Shown: one piece after another, positions 16,962 to 24,969 of the stretch | How positions within the stretch are numbered: the stretch's first letter is position 1 | Layout of the letters: each line of letters opens with the position of its first letter | Source of the DNA: an uncultured Clostridia bacterium | GTDB taxonomy: Bacteria; Bacillota; Clostridia; TANB77; CAG-508 | Direction: 5' to 3' | DNA: 27,615 nt | Assembly: GCA_949077355.1 (NCBI GenBank) | Contig: CARUQW010000009.1 | Location: 8,843-36,457, forward strand | Translations under genes and position numbers: made by a program | Notes under the pieces: model-generated | Database searches by the model: none | Seen by the model: only the letters and a program-made list of their open reading frames with translations | Told to the model about the DNA's origin: nothing

Positions 16962-18089
16962 CTACTCCCATAAACTTTTTATAATGTTGATAACATGCAT
17001 TTGCTCCTCTGTTGTCATTTTGGTATCAGAAGGTAAGCATACACCTCTTTCAAATAAATCTTCTGAAATTGCTTTATCCTGTGCTTTAATAAAATCACAT
17101 TTTTCAAACACAGGTTGTTTGTGCATTGGCTTCCATACTGGTCTTGACTCTATGTTTTCCTTTTCCAATGCTAACATTATATCAATTGGTTTTATCTTTG
17201 AGTTTCTTTTTAGCGTTATAACAGATAACCAATGATTTGGTTTTGTATTCTTTGGAATTGGTTGCATTTCTATGTCATCTATTTCTTTAAATTCCTCTTT
17301 ATATGTATTATATATTTTTGTTTTTTGTTCTATTCTTTCTTTTAATACTTTTAATTGTCCTCTTCCAATTCCAGCTACAATGTTACTCATTCGATAATTA
17401 TAACCTATTTCTTTATGCTCATAATGACGTTCTTTTTCTCTGCTTTGTGTTGCCCAAAATCTAACTTTTGCAATTCTTTCTTCGTCATTTGAAACAAGCA
17501 TTCCTCCACCACTTGTTGTAATAATTTTATTTCCATTAAATGAATAAATTCCATATTTTCCAAATGTGCCTGTTTGTTTTCCTTGATAAGTCGCTCCTAA
17601 ACTTTCAGCGGCATCTTCTATTAATGGCACATGGTGTTTTTCACAAATAACCTTTATTTCTTCTATTTTGGCTGGAGTTCCATATAAATGAACTACAATA
17701 ACTGCTTTTGGATTTGGATATTTTTCAAAGGCTTTTTCTAGTGCTTTTGGATCCATATTCCAAGTTTCTTTTTCACTATCAATAAAAACAGGTGTTGCAT
17801 TTTGGTATATAACCGGATTTACTGTTGCTGAAAAAGTTAATGTAGAACAAAATACAATATCTCCATTTTTTACATCTAATGCTTTTAGTGCCATGTGAAT
17901 AGCAGCTGTCCCTGCTGATAGTGCAGCTGCCTGATTGCTTTCCACATAATTTGCCAACTCTTCTTCAAACTTATTTACATTTTCTCCTAGTGGTGCCACC
18001 CAGTTGGTATCAAATGCTTCTTTTACATATTGTTGTTCATATCCTTCTTTTGACATATGTGGTGATGCTAAATATATTCTTGATTTCAA
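16962..18089 (-). CDS. pglE: PglE/EpsN-type PLP aminotransferase
   Basis: This DegT/DnrJ/EryC1 aminotransferase (375 residues) would convert the UDP-4-keto-6-deoxy-GlcNAc made by PglF to the 4-amino sugar, with glutamate as donor and pyridoxal phosphate as cofactor. IYLASPHMSKEGYEQQYVKE at the N-terminus and NWVAPLGENVNKFE match PglE. SAGTAAIHMAL, EDAAESLGATYQGK and SFNGNKIITTSGGGM follow, the last with the Schiff-base lysine at about residue 188. The open frame starts at an ATG at 18113 overlapping the pglF stop by 4 nt. GAAGGA lies 6-7 nt before the TTG at 18089, which also reproduces the family's short N-terminus, so I favour TTG. It is followed 6 nt later by pglC. Confidence 0.94.
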   Translation of the reverse strand: MKSRIYLASPHMSKEGYEQQYVKEAFDTNWVAPLGENVNKFEEELANYVESNQAAALSAGTAAIHMALKALDVKNGDIVFCSTLTFSATVNPVIYQNATPVFIDSEKETWNMDPKALEKAFEKYPNPKAVIVVHLYGTPAKIEEIKVICEKHHVPLIEDAAESLGATYQGKQTGTFGKYGIYSFNGNKIITTSGGGMLVSNDEERIAKVRFWATQSREKERHYEHKEIGYNYRMSNIVAGIGRGQLKVLKERIEQKTKIYNTYKEEFKEIDDIEMQPIPKNTKPNHWLSVITLKRNSKIKPIDIMLALEKENIESRPVWKPMHKQPVFEKCDFIKAQDKAISEDLFERGVCLPSDTKMTTEEQMHVINIIKSLWE

Positions 18090-18109
18090 CTTTATTCCTT
18101 CTTTCCTAA

Positions 18110-19981
18110 TCATGAATTTTTTTCTTGTTTTCCTTCTTGATACGTTGGAACAACATCTTTTATCGTTCTTTTAATCTCATCTTTTTGTTCATTCGTACAC
18201 TCATGTAACAGTCTTTTCAATTCCGTCAATTTCTTTTCTATCTTATCTATATTAATATCCATAGGCTTTGCTACATAAATTTTATCATGTTTCGTTTGTG
18301 TTAACCCTTCTTCTGCCATTAATAATTCTTCATATAGCTTTTCACCTGGTCTAAGACCAGTTACCTTTATTTGTATGTCTACATTTGGTTCCAATCCAGA
18401 TAATTTGATTAGATTTGTTGCCATATCATAAATTTTTACTGGTTCCCCCATATCTAAAACAAAAACTTCTCCGCCTTCTGCATAAGACATTGCTTGTAAT
18501 ACAAGTGATACTGCTTCTGGTATTGTCATAAAAAATCTAGTAATATCTTTATGAGTAACCGTTACTGGTCCACCATTAGCAATTTGTTTTTTAAATAATG
18601 GGACAACAGAACCATTACTTCCTAACACATTTCCAAAACGCACTGCCGCATATTCTGTTTGACTCACTTTATTTTTTGCCTGTATAATCATTTCACATAA
18701 ACGTTTGGTTGCTCCCATGATATTGGTTGGGTTTACTGCTTTATCTGTTGAAATCAAAATGAATCTTTTTACTTGATATTCGTCAGCACAGTTAACAACA
18801 TTGTAAGTTCCAAATACATTATTTTTAATGGCTTCTAATGGACTTGTTTCCATTAATGGTACATGTTTATGGGCTGCTGCATGAAATACTAAGTAAGGTT
18901 TAAACTCTTCAAATATTTCATCTAATCTTTCTTTTTCTCTTACATTTGCTACAATAGCATCAATTTCAATGTTAGGATAGTTGGTTTTTAATTCTTGCTC
19001 AATATCATATAAACTATTTTCATAAATATCGATGATAATCAATTTTTCTGGACAATATCTCACTATTTGTCGGCATAATTCTGAACCAATGGAACCACCT
19101 CCACCAGTTACTAATACTACTTTGTTTTCAATTAATTTGCCAATATTACTGTTGTCCAATTTAATGGGATCTCTTCCTAATAAATCTTCTATTTCTACAT
19201 CCCTAAAACTATCCATTAATCTCTTATCTTTAATTAATTCGGCTGTTCCTGGTAATATTCTAACTTTACATCCTGTTTCTTGACAGATTTTTAAGATATC
19301 TTTTCTATCTTGATTTTTTATATTAGAAATGGTAAATAAAATACCCTCTACTTGATGTTCTTTACAAATTTTTGGTATATCATATCTTGTTCCTAATATG
19401 CGATTTCCGGATATCGCATAATTAACTTTATTAATGTTATCATCAATTAGACCTACTACTTCATAAGTCTCTTTCATCGTTGTTTTTAAAGTTCTTAATA
19501 CAATTCTAGCAGCCTCTCCTGCTCCTATAATTAACACTTTTCTTTTCTTGTTTCCTTGTTGCTCTTCTGCTGATTGATAATTTTCTGTCAATATTAATCT
19601 TAATACAACACGATATCCAATAATAGTTGTTACAATAATTAAGGCTGCAATCATATTGGTTCTTGGGTTTACTATGTTAAATTTACCAATTATTTCTATT
19701 ATTGTGATGCCTATATAAGCAATTAAACAAGCTACTATATAAATTAAATAGTCATTTCCATTTTCATATCTTGTGATATTCTTATAAGTTTTAAAGATGT
19801 GTAATAGTCCTGAATAAATAATAACTGCTAAAATAATTGTATTTATAATCGTTCGATTTATCTCTTTACTCATAATAAATGTATTACCAATTATTATTTC
19901 CGCTATGTAATAGGCTGTTATAATGACTATTACATCCATAATTCTTAACATTACATTTCTATATTTTTTTATTGTTTTCAC
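18110..19981 (-). CDS. pglF: PglF/EpsC-type UDP-GlcNAc 4,6-dehydratase
   Basis: This is the first enzyme of bacillosamine synthesis: it removes water from UDP-GlcNAc to give the 4-keto-6-deoxy sugar with retention of configuration. It has about 623 residues. Four N-terminal membrane helices (roughly the first 130 residues) are followed by a first nucleotide-binding domain (VLIIGAGEAARIVLR) and the catalytic SDR domain with VTGGGGSIGSELCRQI, FHAAAHKHVPLMET and STDKAVNPTNIMGATKR. The SDR tyrosine is replaced by Met in MGATK, as in PglF. The frame opens at an ATG (20014), but the predicted transcription start falls at about that base. GTG at 19981, with AAGGGG about 10 nt before it, is therefore the likely start. 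It is the first gene of the 12-gene polysaccharide operon. Confidence 0.95.
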   Translation of the reverse strand: MKTIKKYRNVMLRIMDVIVIITAYYIAEIIIGNTFIMSKEINRTIINTIILAVIIYSGLLHIFKTYKNITRYENGNDYLIYIVACLIAYIGITIIEIIGKFNIVNPRTNMIAALIIVTTIIGYRVVLRLILTENYQSAEEQQGNKKRKVLIIGAGEAARIVLRTLKTTMKETYEVVGLIDDNINKVNYAISGNRILGTRYDIPKICKEHQVEGILFTISNIKNQDRKDILKICQETGCKVRILPGTAELIKDKRLMDSFRDVEIEDLLGRDPIKLDNSNIGKLIENKVVLVTGGGGSIGSELCRQIVRYCPEKLIIIDIYENSLYDIEQELKTNYPNIEIDAIVANVREKERLDEIFEEFKPYLVFHAAAHKHVPLMETSPLEAIKNNVFGTYNVVNCADEYQVKRFILISTDKAVNPTNIMGATKRLCEMIIQAKNKVSQTEYAAVRFGNVLGSNGSVVPLFKKQIANGGPVTVTHKDITRFFMTIPEAVSLVLQAMSYAEGGEVFVLDMGEPVKIYDMATNLIKLSGLEPNVDIQIKVTGLRPGEKLYEELLMAEEGLTQTKHDKIYVAKPMDINIDKIEKKLTELKRLLHECTNEQKDEIKRTIKDVVPTYQEGKQEKNS

Positions 19982-20019
19982 TCTGTCTTTTCCCCTTTTT
20001 TTCGACATTTCCATTATTA

Positions 20020-20048
20020 ATTATATACTTTTATGTCATTTTGTGCAA
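20020..20048 (-). promoter_or_regulatory. Promoter of the polysaccharide operon
   Basis: On the minus strand TTGCAC (20048-20043) and TATAAT (20025-20020) are 17 nt apart. Transcription should begin near 20013, at the first ATG of the open frame, which supports the GTG at 19981 as the real pglF start. Confidence 0.75.
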
Positions 20049-20096
20049 TACTATTAAATATTTTTTTACATTTTTATTGGTCTAATGTTTACATAG

Positions 20097-20126
20097 TAAA
20101 AGAACTCTATTTCAAAATAGGATTCT
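20097..20126 (-). terminator. Intrinsic terminator after the LCP gene
   Basis: On the minus strand AGAATCCTATTT pairs with AAATAGAGTTCT (one mismatch, one G-U) and is followed by TTTTACT. It begins 7 nt after the stop at 20134 and separates the LCP unit from the pglF operon. Confidence 0.65.
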
Positions 20127-20133
20127 TCATTTT

Positions 20134-21114
20134 TTATTTACGATATCCTGTTTTTTCTGCTATTTTATTACTAATTGTTTTCACTGTTTCTGATGGTTGG
20201 TAATTGGTCTCATTAAATACTTCATTATGTAATTTTGTTACATTATTTTCTAAAGTTATTGGCACTCCATACCATCTATCCATCGTAATCCCTTTTGTTT
20301 CATAAGGCCATCCTATGCTTTGTATAATTTTAAAGTTTGGAATGCTTGGAAACATTGCAAATATATCACTTGCTTTTATATTTGTATATACTTTTGGTAA
20401 AAGGGTATCTACTAATTTGTTTAATCTACTAATATCAAATGTTTTTACTTTATTAGCCACTGCTGTTAAGACATCTCTCATTCTTTCTGTTCTTTTATAA
20501 TCTCCACCAGTTGCATATCGAATTCTTGCATACGTCAAAGCTTGTTCTCCTGTTAGTTGATAGGTTCCCGCTTTTGTAATACTAGGTATGTGCGGTACTT
20601 CTTCCGCTGTAATTGGCATGGTAATTCCATCTATACTGTCAATAATTTCTTTTACTGCATCAAAATTTACAGTTATAAATTCTTTGATATTCAAATCTAA
20701 ATTTGTGTTTAGTGTACTAATTGCCAATGGAGCTGAACCATAAGAATAGGCATGTGTTATTTTGTCTAGTCCATGACCTTCTATTTGCACATAAGTATCT
20801 CTGTAAACAGATATTAGTTTTACTTCCTTTGTTGTATTGTTGATACTTGCTATGATAATGCAATCACTTCTATTTCCTTTTTCATAAGTGTCTTCTCTTG
20901 AGTCAATTCCAAAAATTGCTATATTTCTATAATTAGATAAGCTTGCTTCTGCTTGCGATGATACCATTAATTCTTCTTCTTTGATATCAATTCGTTGTAA
21001 TTTATTTAATTTATCCTGAATGAACCAAAAAATTCCTCCTACCAATACTACTAGTATTATTATTAATATTAGTACTATTGTTCCAAATACTTTTAACCCT
21101 TTTTTCTTTTTCAT
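20134..21114 (-). CDS. LytR-CpsA-Psr family cell-wall glycopolymer ligase
   Basis: LCP enzymes move undecaprenyl-linked anionic polymers or capsule onto peptidoglycan outside the membrane. The 326-residue protein has one N-terminal anchor helix (about residues 9-31). The LCP domain has IAIFGIDSRE (about 66-75), GNRSDCIIIASIN with the phosphate-binding Arg82 and Asp84, LISVYRDTYV (Arg105-Asp106), FDAVKEIIDSIDGI, and LTGEQALTYARIRYATGGDY before KRTERMRDVL. These are the conserved arginines and aspartates of the family. It starts 2 nt after the VanZ-family gene, with AAAGGAA in that gene's end. Its place just ahead of the capsule operon suggests it anchors this polysaccharide to the wall. A teichoic acid role is the alternative. 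Confidence 0.94.
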   Translation of the reverse strand: MKKKKGLKVFGTIVLILIIILVVLVGGIFWFIQDKLNKLQRIDIKEEELMVSSQAEASLSNYRNIAIFGIDSREDTYEKGNRSDCIIIASINNTTKEVKLISVYRDTYVQIEGHGLDKITHAYSYGSAPLAISTLNTNLDLNIKEFITVNFDAVKEIIDSIDGITMPITAEEVPHIPSITKAGTYQLTGEQALTYARIRYATGGDYKRTERMRDVLTAVANKVKTFDISRLNKLVDTLLPKVYTNIKASDIFAMFPSIPNFKIIQSIGWPYETKGITMDRWYGVPITLENNVTKLHNEVFNETNYQPSETVKTISNKIAEKTGYRK

Positions 21115-21116
21115 TT

Positions 21117-21599
21117 TTATTTATTCCTTTCCTTATAAATAATTCTATTTTTTATCCTTTTAAGTACTTCCATTAATATTACTAGTAGTATTATTCCTAA
21201 TGTTACCCCCATTGTATCAATCATAACATCTGTTACCTGTGCACTTCTTCCTGGCACAAACAATTGATGTATTTCATCTGAAATGGCATATAAAACACCT
21301 ATATCCAAACTAATAAAAAATTTCTTATTTTCATTTATTTCATATGTATGTAACAATGCCATTCCTAAAAATCCTACTACTGTATAAATCAAAAAATGTG
21401 CCGTCTTGCGGATAATTTTTTCCGTTTTTTTAATTGTTTCATAATTACTGTCTGCTTCTTTTTGTTTTAGAAAAATTTTTGTAACTTTTGTACTCAATCC
21501 ACTTGATTTTTCTCCATCTTGACTTGAAAATTGAAATATTATAAAAAATGTCCCCAATAATAAAACAATTAGTATTCCTCGTATTATATTTATTTTCAT
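21117..21599 (-). CDS. VanZ-like family membrane protein
   Basis: This small membrane protein has 160 residues and four hydrophobic segments: about 6-24, 69-86, 93-106 and 124-145. It carries the VanZ-family signatures RKTAHFLIYTVVGFLGMAL and SDEIHQLFVPGRSAQVTDVM, followed by DTMGVTLGI. The biochemical role of the family is not settled. VanZ itself gives low-level teicoplanin resistance, and homologues often sit near envelope and polysaccharide genes as here. It begins with AAAGGAG 4 nt before the ATG and is 2 nt from the LCP gene, so the two are co-transcribed. I do not claim an antibiotic-resistance function. Confidence 0.9.
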   Translation of the reverse strand: MKINIIRGILIVLLLGTFFIIFQFSSQDGEKSSGLSTKVTKIFLKQKEADSNYETIKKTEKIIRKTAHFLIYTVVGFLGMALLHTYEINENKKFFISLDIGVLYAISDEIHQLFVPGRSAQVTDVMIDTMGVTLGIILLVILMEVLKRIKNRIIYKERNK

Positions 21600-21654
21600 A
21601 TTACTCCTTTGTTTATTTATAATTCATCTATGTTTTCTATAAATTTCTAATTTG

Positions 21655-22128
21655 CTATTTTATTTTCCATTCTAAATTTGCAATTTCATACTCAAACTTT
21701 TTGTGTTCCACTTCATTTTTGTCTAAATATTTATCTAATTTTTCATTCATTTCTCTTTGCTGTTTTGAAAAGCTTGTTTGTTGATTGATTAAAGTGGTCA
21801 TATTAGTTGTTCCTATTTTATGAACTTCATTTTTTAATTCGCGAACTTCTTCTACTAATGGTTCTAATCTATCTACTTTCATTTCTAAGTTATCAACTTT
21901 TCCTACAAGCGGTTCTAATCTATTCACCTTTGTTCCTAAGTTATCAACTTTTCCTACAAGTGGTTCTAGTTTATCTACCTTTGTTTCTAAGTTATCAACT
22001 TTTTCCACAAGTGGTTCTAGTTTATCTACCTTTGTTTCTAAGTTATCAACTTTTCCTACAAGTGGTTCTAGTTTATCTACCTTTCCTATTAAAGGTTTCA
22101 AATTTTGCCATAATTCATCAATTGTCAT
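21655..22128 (-). CDS. Coiled-coil protein with five tandem 17-residue repeats
   Basis: This 157-residue soluble protein has unknown function. After MTIDELWQNLKPLIGK, residues 17-101 consist of five consecutive 17-residue units of consensus VDKLEPLVGKVDNLETK, with hydrophobic residues spaced 3-4 apart as in a coiled coil. The remainder (GTTNMTTLINQQTSFSKQQR onward) is polar and helical in character, ending FEYEIANLEWKIK. No signal peptide or membrane segment is visible. It resembles the loose class of short Firmicutes coiled-coil proteins with similar tails, none with a known role as far as I know. AAAGGAG is about 11 nt before the ATG. It precedes the VanZ-family gene by 55 nt and may be in the same transcript. 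Confidence 0.82.
   Translation of the reverse strand: MTIDELWQNLKPLIGKVDKLEPLVGKVDNLETKVDKLEPLVEKVDNLETKVDKLEPLVGKVDNLGTKVNRLEPLVGKVDNLEMKVDRLEPLVEEVRELKNEVHKIGTTNMTTLINQQTSFSKQQREMNEKLDKYLDKNEVEHKKFEYEIANLEWKIK
21826..22080 (-). repeat. Five in-frame 51-bp tandem repeats
   Basis: Five contiguous 51-bp units each encode a 17-residue coiled-coil unit. The first three differ from each other at only one or two bases, and the last two are more diverged (VNRLEPLVGKVDNLEMK and VDRLEPLVEEVRELKNE). The repeats keep the reading frame whatever the copy number. Confidence 0.92.
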
Positions 22129-22271
22129 ATCCTATCTATCTCCTTTCCTTTTGAAATATTTATATCTTTTTGTAAAATTCCTTTTATTATAAAATTAATG
22201 AAATAAAATACATTTTGATATAAAATCTTTTAGAATTAAACTAACCTATTAGAATTAAATTTTATCTATAT

Positions 22272-22318
22272 AAAAAACATAGATAAATTATGTTTGTATT
22301 TTAACATATTTATCTATG
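22272..22318 (-). terminator. Terminator of argS
   Basis: On the minus strand CATAGATAAATATGTT pairs with AACATAATTTATCTATG (one bulged base) around an 8-nt loop, followed by TTTTTTATA. It lies 15 nt past the argS stop. The stem is AT-rich but long. Confidence 0.7.
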
Positions 22319-22333
22319 CTTTTCAAGTAATTT

Positions 22334-24040
22334 TTACATTTTATGTGGCATCTCTATACCAAGCAAATTCACACCTATTTTCAAAACCTTTCCCACACTA
22401 TAAGTCAAATAAACTCTAGCATCCTGTAATTCCTTATCCTCTGTTATAATCTTATTTTCATTATAAAAAACACTAAAGGCTTTTGCCAAATCAATTAAGT
22501 ATCTTGCTAAAATAGATGGTTCCTCTTTCATGGTTACTTGTGTTAAAATGTCCTCAAAAGAATAAATCAATTTAATAACATTTTGTGAATAGGTATCCAA
22601 CAATTTTTCTTCCTTTACTTCTTCTATTTTTGGCAAATATCCTGCTTTTTCTAACACACTCTTGGTTCGTACATACGTATATTGAATATAAGGTCCTGTT
22701 TCTCCTTGGAAGTTCAATACATTGTTCCAGTCAAATACTTGGTCTTTTATGATGGTATTTGCTAAATTATTGAATACAACTGCTCCTATTCCAATCTTTT
22801 TAGCTTCTACTTCTAAGTCTTGCATTTCTGGATTTTTTTCTTTTATAATTTCTTCTACTCGATTCATTGCTTCTGCTAGCAAATCTTCTACTTTGATTAC
22901 ATTTCCTTCTCTTGTTGACATTTTCCCTGTACTTAAATGTACCATACCATATTGCACATGTCTTAAACCTTGTTTGCATTTTTCATCTATATCTAGATAT
23001 TGAGCTACTTCAAATAATTGTTTAAAATGCAAAGCTTGTTCATAGGCTACGATATATAAAGTTTTGTCAAAATGATAAGTTTGTGCTCGATAGCGAATGG
23101 CTGCCAAGTCTCTTGTTACGTAAATACTAGAACCATCTGATTTTTTTATCATACACACACCTAATCCTTTATCTTCTAAATCAACAATTTGTGCTCCTTC
23201 GGATTCTTTTAAAACCTGTGCTTCTTCTAATAATTCATAAATTTTATTCATTTTGTCAATATAGAATGATTCTCCAATAATGGCATCAAATTTAATTCCT
23301 AGCATATCATAAATTTTTTGGAATTCTTTTAAGCTTATCGCCTTAAATTTTTCCCATAATTCTATGCAGTAAGCGTCTTTTTGCTCTAATAATCTAAAAT
23401 TTTCTCTACATGCTTCTAATACGCTTTCGTCTTCTTTGCATAGTTCATTGATTCTAACATATATTTTCATTAATTCTTCAATTGGATTTTCTTCTAAGTT
23501 ATACTCATTTCCCCATCTTTTATAACCTTCAATTAATTTACCAAATTGTGTACCATAATCACCTAAATGGTTCATTCCAATTGTATGGTATCCCAAATAT
23601 TTATATACATTGTATAGTGCTGCTCCTATCACAGTCGTTCTTAAATGTCCTATATGGAATGGTTTTGCAATATTAGGAGATGAATATTCTACTAATATTG
23701 TTTTTCCTTTTCCTTTTTGAGATTTTCCATATTCCTCATTTTTCGCTATTTCTGTTAGTACTTCTTTGGTTAATACTTGTTTATTTACAAAAAAGTTTAG
23801 ATACCCTCCTAATACTTCTACTTTTTCTATCTTTGTGGTATCTATTTCTATTTTTTCTTTTATTTCATTTGCTATTTGTGGTGGTGCTTTTTTTAATTCT
23901 TTCGCAAGACGAAAACACGGAAAAGCATAGTCACCATTTTTAGTGTCTTTTGGTATTTCTAGATAGGTTTCTAATTCTTTTTCATTTAATTCAATTACTT
24001 TGGCAATTTGTTTTGCGATTTCTTGTTTGAAGTTTATCAT
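22334..24040 (-). CDS. argS: Arginyl-tRNA synthetase
   Basis: This class I aminoacyl-tRNA synthetase (568 residues) charges tRNA-Arg in the cytoplasm. The N-terminal Add-1 domain (1-110) precedes VEYSSPNIAKPFHIGHLRTT, which contains the HIGH motif. LGDYGTQFGKLIEGY follows. The region of the KMSKS loop reads STGKMSTREGNVIKVEDLL, a form known in ArgRS. The C-terminal anticodon domain ends in LLGIEMPHKM. AAGGAG lies 7-8 nt before the ATG. It follows hepT by 21 nt with no terminator between, so it probably shares the mntA promoter, and a hairpin terminator follows it. Length and motifs are ordinary. Confidence 0.97.
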   Translation of the reverse strand: MINFKQEIAKQIAKVIELNEKELETYLEIPKDTKNGDYAFPCFRLAKELKKAPPQIANEIKEKIEIDTTKIEKVEVLGGYLNFFVNKQVLTKEVLTEIAKNEEYGKSQKGKGKTILVEYSSPNIAKPFHIGHLRTTVIGAALYNVYKYLGYHTIGMNHLGDYGTQFGKLIEGYKRWGNEYNLEENPIEELMKIYVRINELCKEDESVLEACRENFRLLEQKDAYCIELWEKFKAISLKEFQKIYDMLGIKFDAIIGESFYIDKMNKIYELLEEAQVLKESEGAQIVDLEDKGLGVCMIKKSDGSSIYVTRDLAAIRYRAQTYHFDKTLYIVAYEQALHFKQLFEVAQYLDIDEKCKQGLRHVQYGMVHLSTGKMSTREGNVIKVEDLLAEAMNRVEEIIKEKNPEMQDLEVEAKKIGIGAVVFNNLANTIIKDQVFDWNNVLNFQGETGPYIQYTYVRTKSVLEKAGYLPKIEEVKEEKLLDTYSQNVIKLIYSFEDILTQVTMKEEPSILARYLIDLAKAFSVFYNENKIITEDKELQDARVYLTYSVGKVLKIGVNLLGIEMPHKM

Positions 24041-24061
24041 TTTTTTCTCCTTCTTGATAAT

Positions 24062-24469
24062 TTATTGGTTTAACATTTGTCTTGCAAATTCTGTTAAATC
24101 CTCTAGATGGTTTTCAATTACCTCTTGTAATATCTCGTCATCTACTTCTCTGTAAGCATGTACAGCAATATTTCTAAAACCAATCATGCCTTTCATATTT
24201 TTTAATGTTTCCTCATTTATCAAATGATTTTGATACAAAATCTCAAATGCATCACTATTAGAATGTGGCATTCCAAGTGCTTTGGTTGAAACAACATAAG
24301 TAGCTATATCCATAACTGCTTGGCAGGCTCTTTGTAAGTTTAATACAATTGCATCATTTCTTCTATAATCTTCTAGATTATATGGAGTTCCTTCATATTC
24401 TTCATTTATTCTATTGATGCATTTTTCTATTGTTTCATATTTATTTAAGATAACTAGTTTATTTTCCAT
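24062..24469 (-). CDS. hepT: HepT-like HEPN-domain toxin
   Basis: This 135-residue protein of the HepT/DUF86 family is an all-helical HEPN RNase-type toxin in MntA/HepT modules. The diagnostic RX4HXY motif is present as RNIAVHAY (Arg99, His104, Tyr106). Tyr106 is the residue that the antitoxin modifies with AMP in characterised pairs. The start overlaps the end of mntA by 11 nt, with AGGAAAAATCT as ribosome site, so the two are translationally coupled. Toxicity in this organism is inference. The order, antitoxin first, is normal for the type. argS follows 21 nt later. Confidence 0.9.
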   Translation of the reverse strand: MENKLVILNKYETIEKCINRINEEYEGTPYNLEDYRRNDAIVLNLQRACQAVMDIATYVVSTKALGMPHSNSDAFEILYQNHLINEETLKNMKGMIGFRNIAVHAYREVDDEILQEVIENHLEDLTEFARQMLNQ

Positions 24470-24860
24470 AGATTTTTCCTCCGTTCTTTATTCTTTCTAT
24501 TATAGTTTTTCTACTTTCGTTTAGGTCAAAATATTGCTGGCACATGTCTAATTTATATAACTCAAATTTTAATTGTTCTTTGCAATATAAGATTTTCCCA
24601 TTCATTAATATTTCGTATCTAAAATCATCATTTATATAATCTAAATTAATTAAGTCTACATCTCTTTTTATCGTTTCTTCTAATTCTAATCTAATTTCAA
24701 ATATTTCTTTCTTAGAAATTTTTCTATTAGGTTTAATGGCAATGTCAATATCACTTTCTGCATTTTGTGTTCCTCTTGCGTAACTGCCAAATAATAAGAT
24801 AGCTTCACAATCTACTTTTTTTAAAATTGTTTCTTTTATGATTTTTCGTTTTTCTTCCAT
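24459..24860 (-). CDS. mntA: MntA-like nucleotidyltransferase antitoxin
   Basis: This minimal nucleotidyltransferase (133 residues) has the GSX10DXD signature complete: LFGSYARG (Gly25, Ser26) and SDIDIAI (Asp37, Asp39), plus VDLINLDY with the third acidic residue. In studied MntA/HepT systems this protein adds AMP to the toxin's tyrosine and neutralises it. The open frame begins at an ATG at 24875, but AGGA lies 8 nt before the ATG at 24860, and the shorter product (MEEKRKIIKE) fits the family. It has its own strong promoter about 40 nt upstream. It lies downstream of a 180-bp palindrome, a typical setting for an accessory insertion. Confidence 0.9.
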   Translation of the reverse strand: MEEKRKIIKETILKKVDCEAILLFGSYARGTQNAESDIDIAIKPNRKISKKEIFEIRLELEETIKRDVDLINLDYINDDFRYEILMNGKILYCKEQLKFELYKLDMCQQYFDLNESRKTIIERIKNGGKIYGK

Positions 24861-24898
24861 AGGATTTTTCCTCATTTCTATTCTTACTATTGTCTTCT

Positions 24899-24927
24899 AT
24901 TATATTATTTTTCCACTGAAAAGTCAA
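24899..24927 (-). promoter_or_regulatory. Strong promoter of mntA-hepT(-argS)
   Basis: On the minus strand TTGACT (24927-24922) and TATAAT (24904-24899) are 17 nt apart, the closest match to consensus in the window. The expected leader to the mntA ATG is about 32 nt. Confidence 0.8.
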
Positions 24928-24969
24928 TAAAAAGTATGGATTAGAAATTATTAAGATATATTCAAAGTA

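Noticed and set aside
21117..21599. VanZ-family gene as a glycopeptide resistance gene
   Set aside because: The family is widespread without resistance, no other van genes are present, and the context is envelope polysaccharide synthesis.
21826..22080. CRISPR-like regular repeat spacing
   Set aside because: The units are contiguous coding repeats without spacers and there are no cas genes.
21807..22154. Plus-strand open frame with Leu/Tyr-rich repeats opposite the coiled-coil gene
   Set aside because: It is the antisense shadow of the 51-bp repeats. It has no ribosome site, and the minus frame has clear coiled-coil character and a ribosome site.
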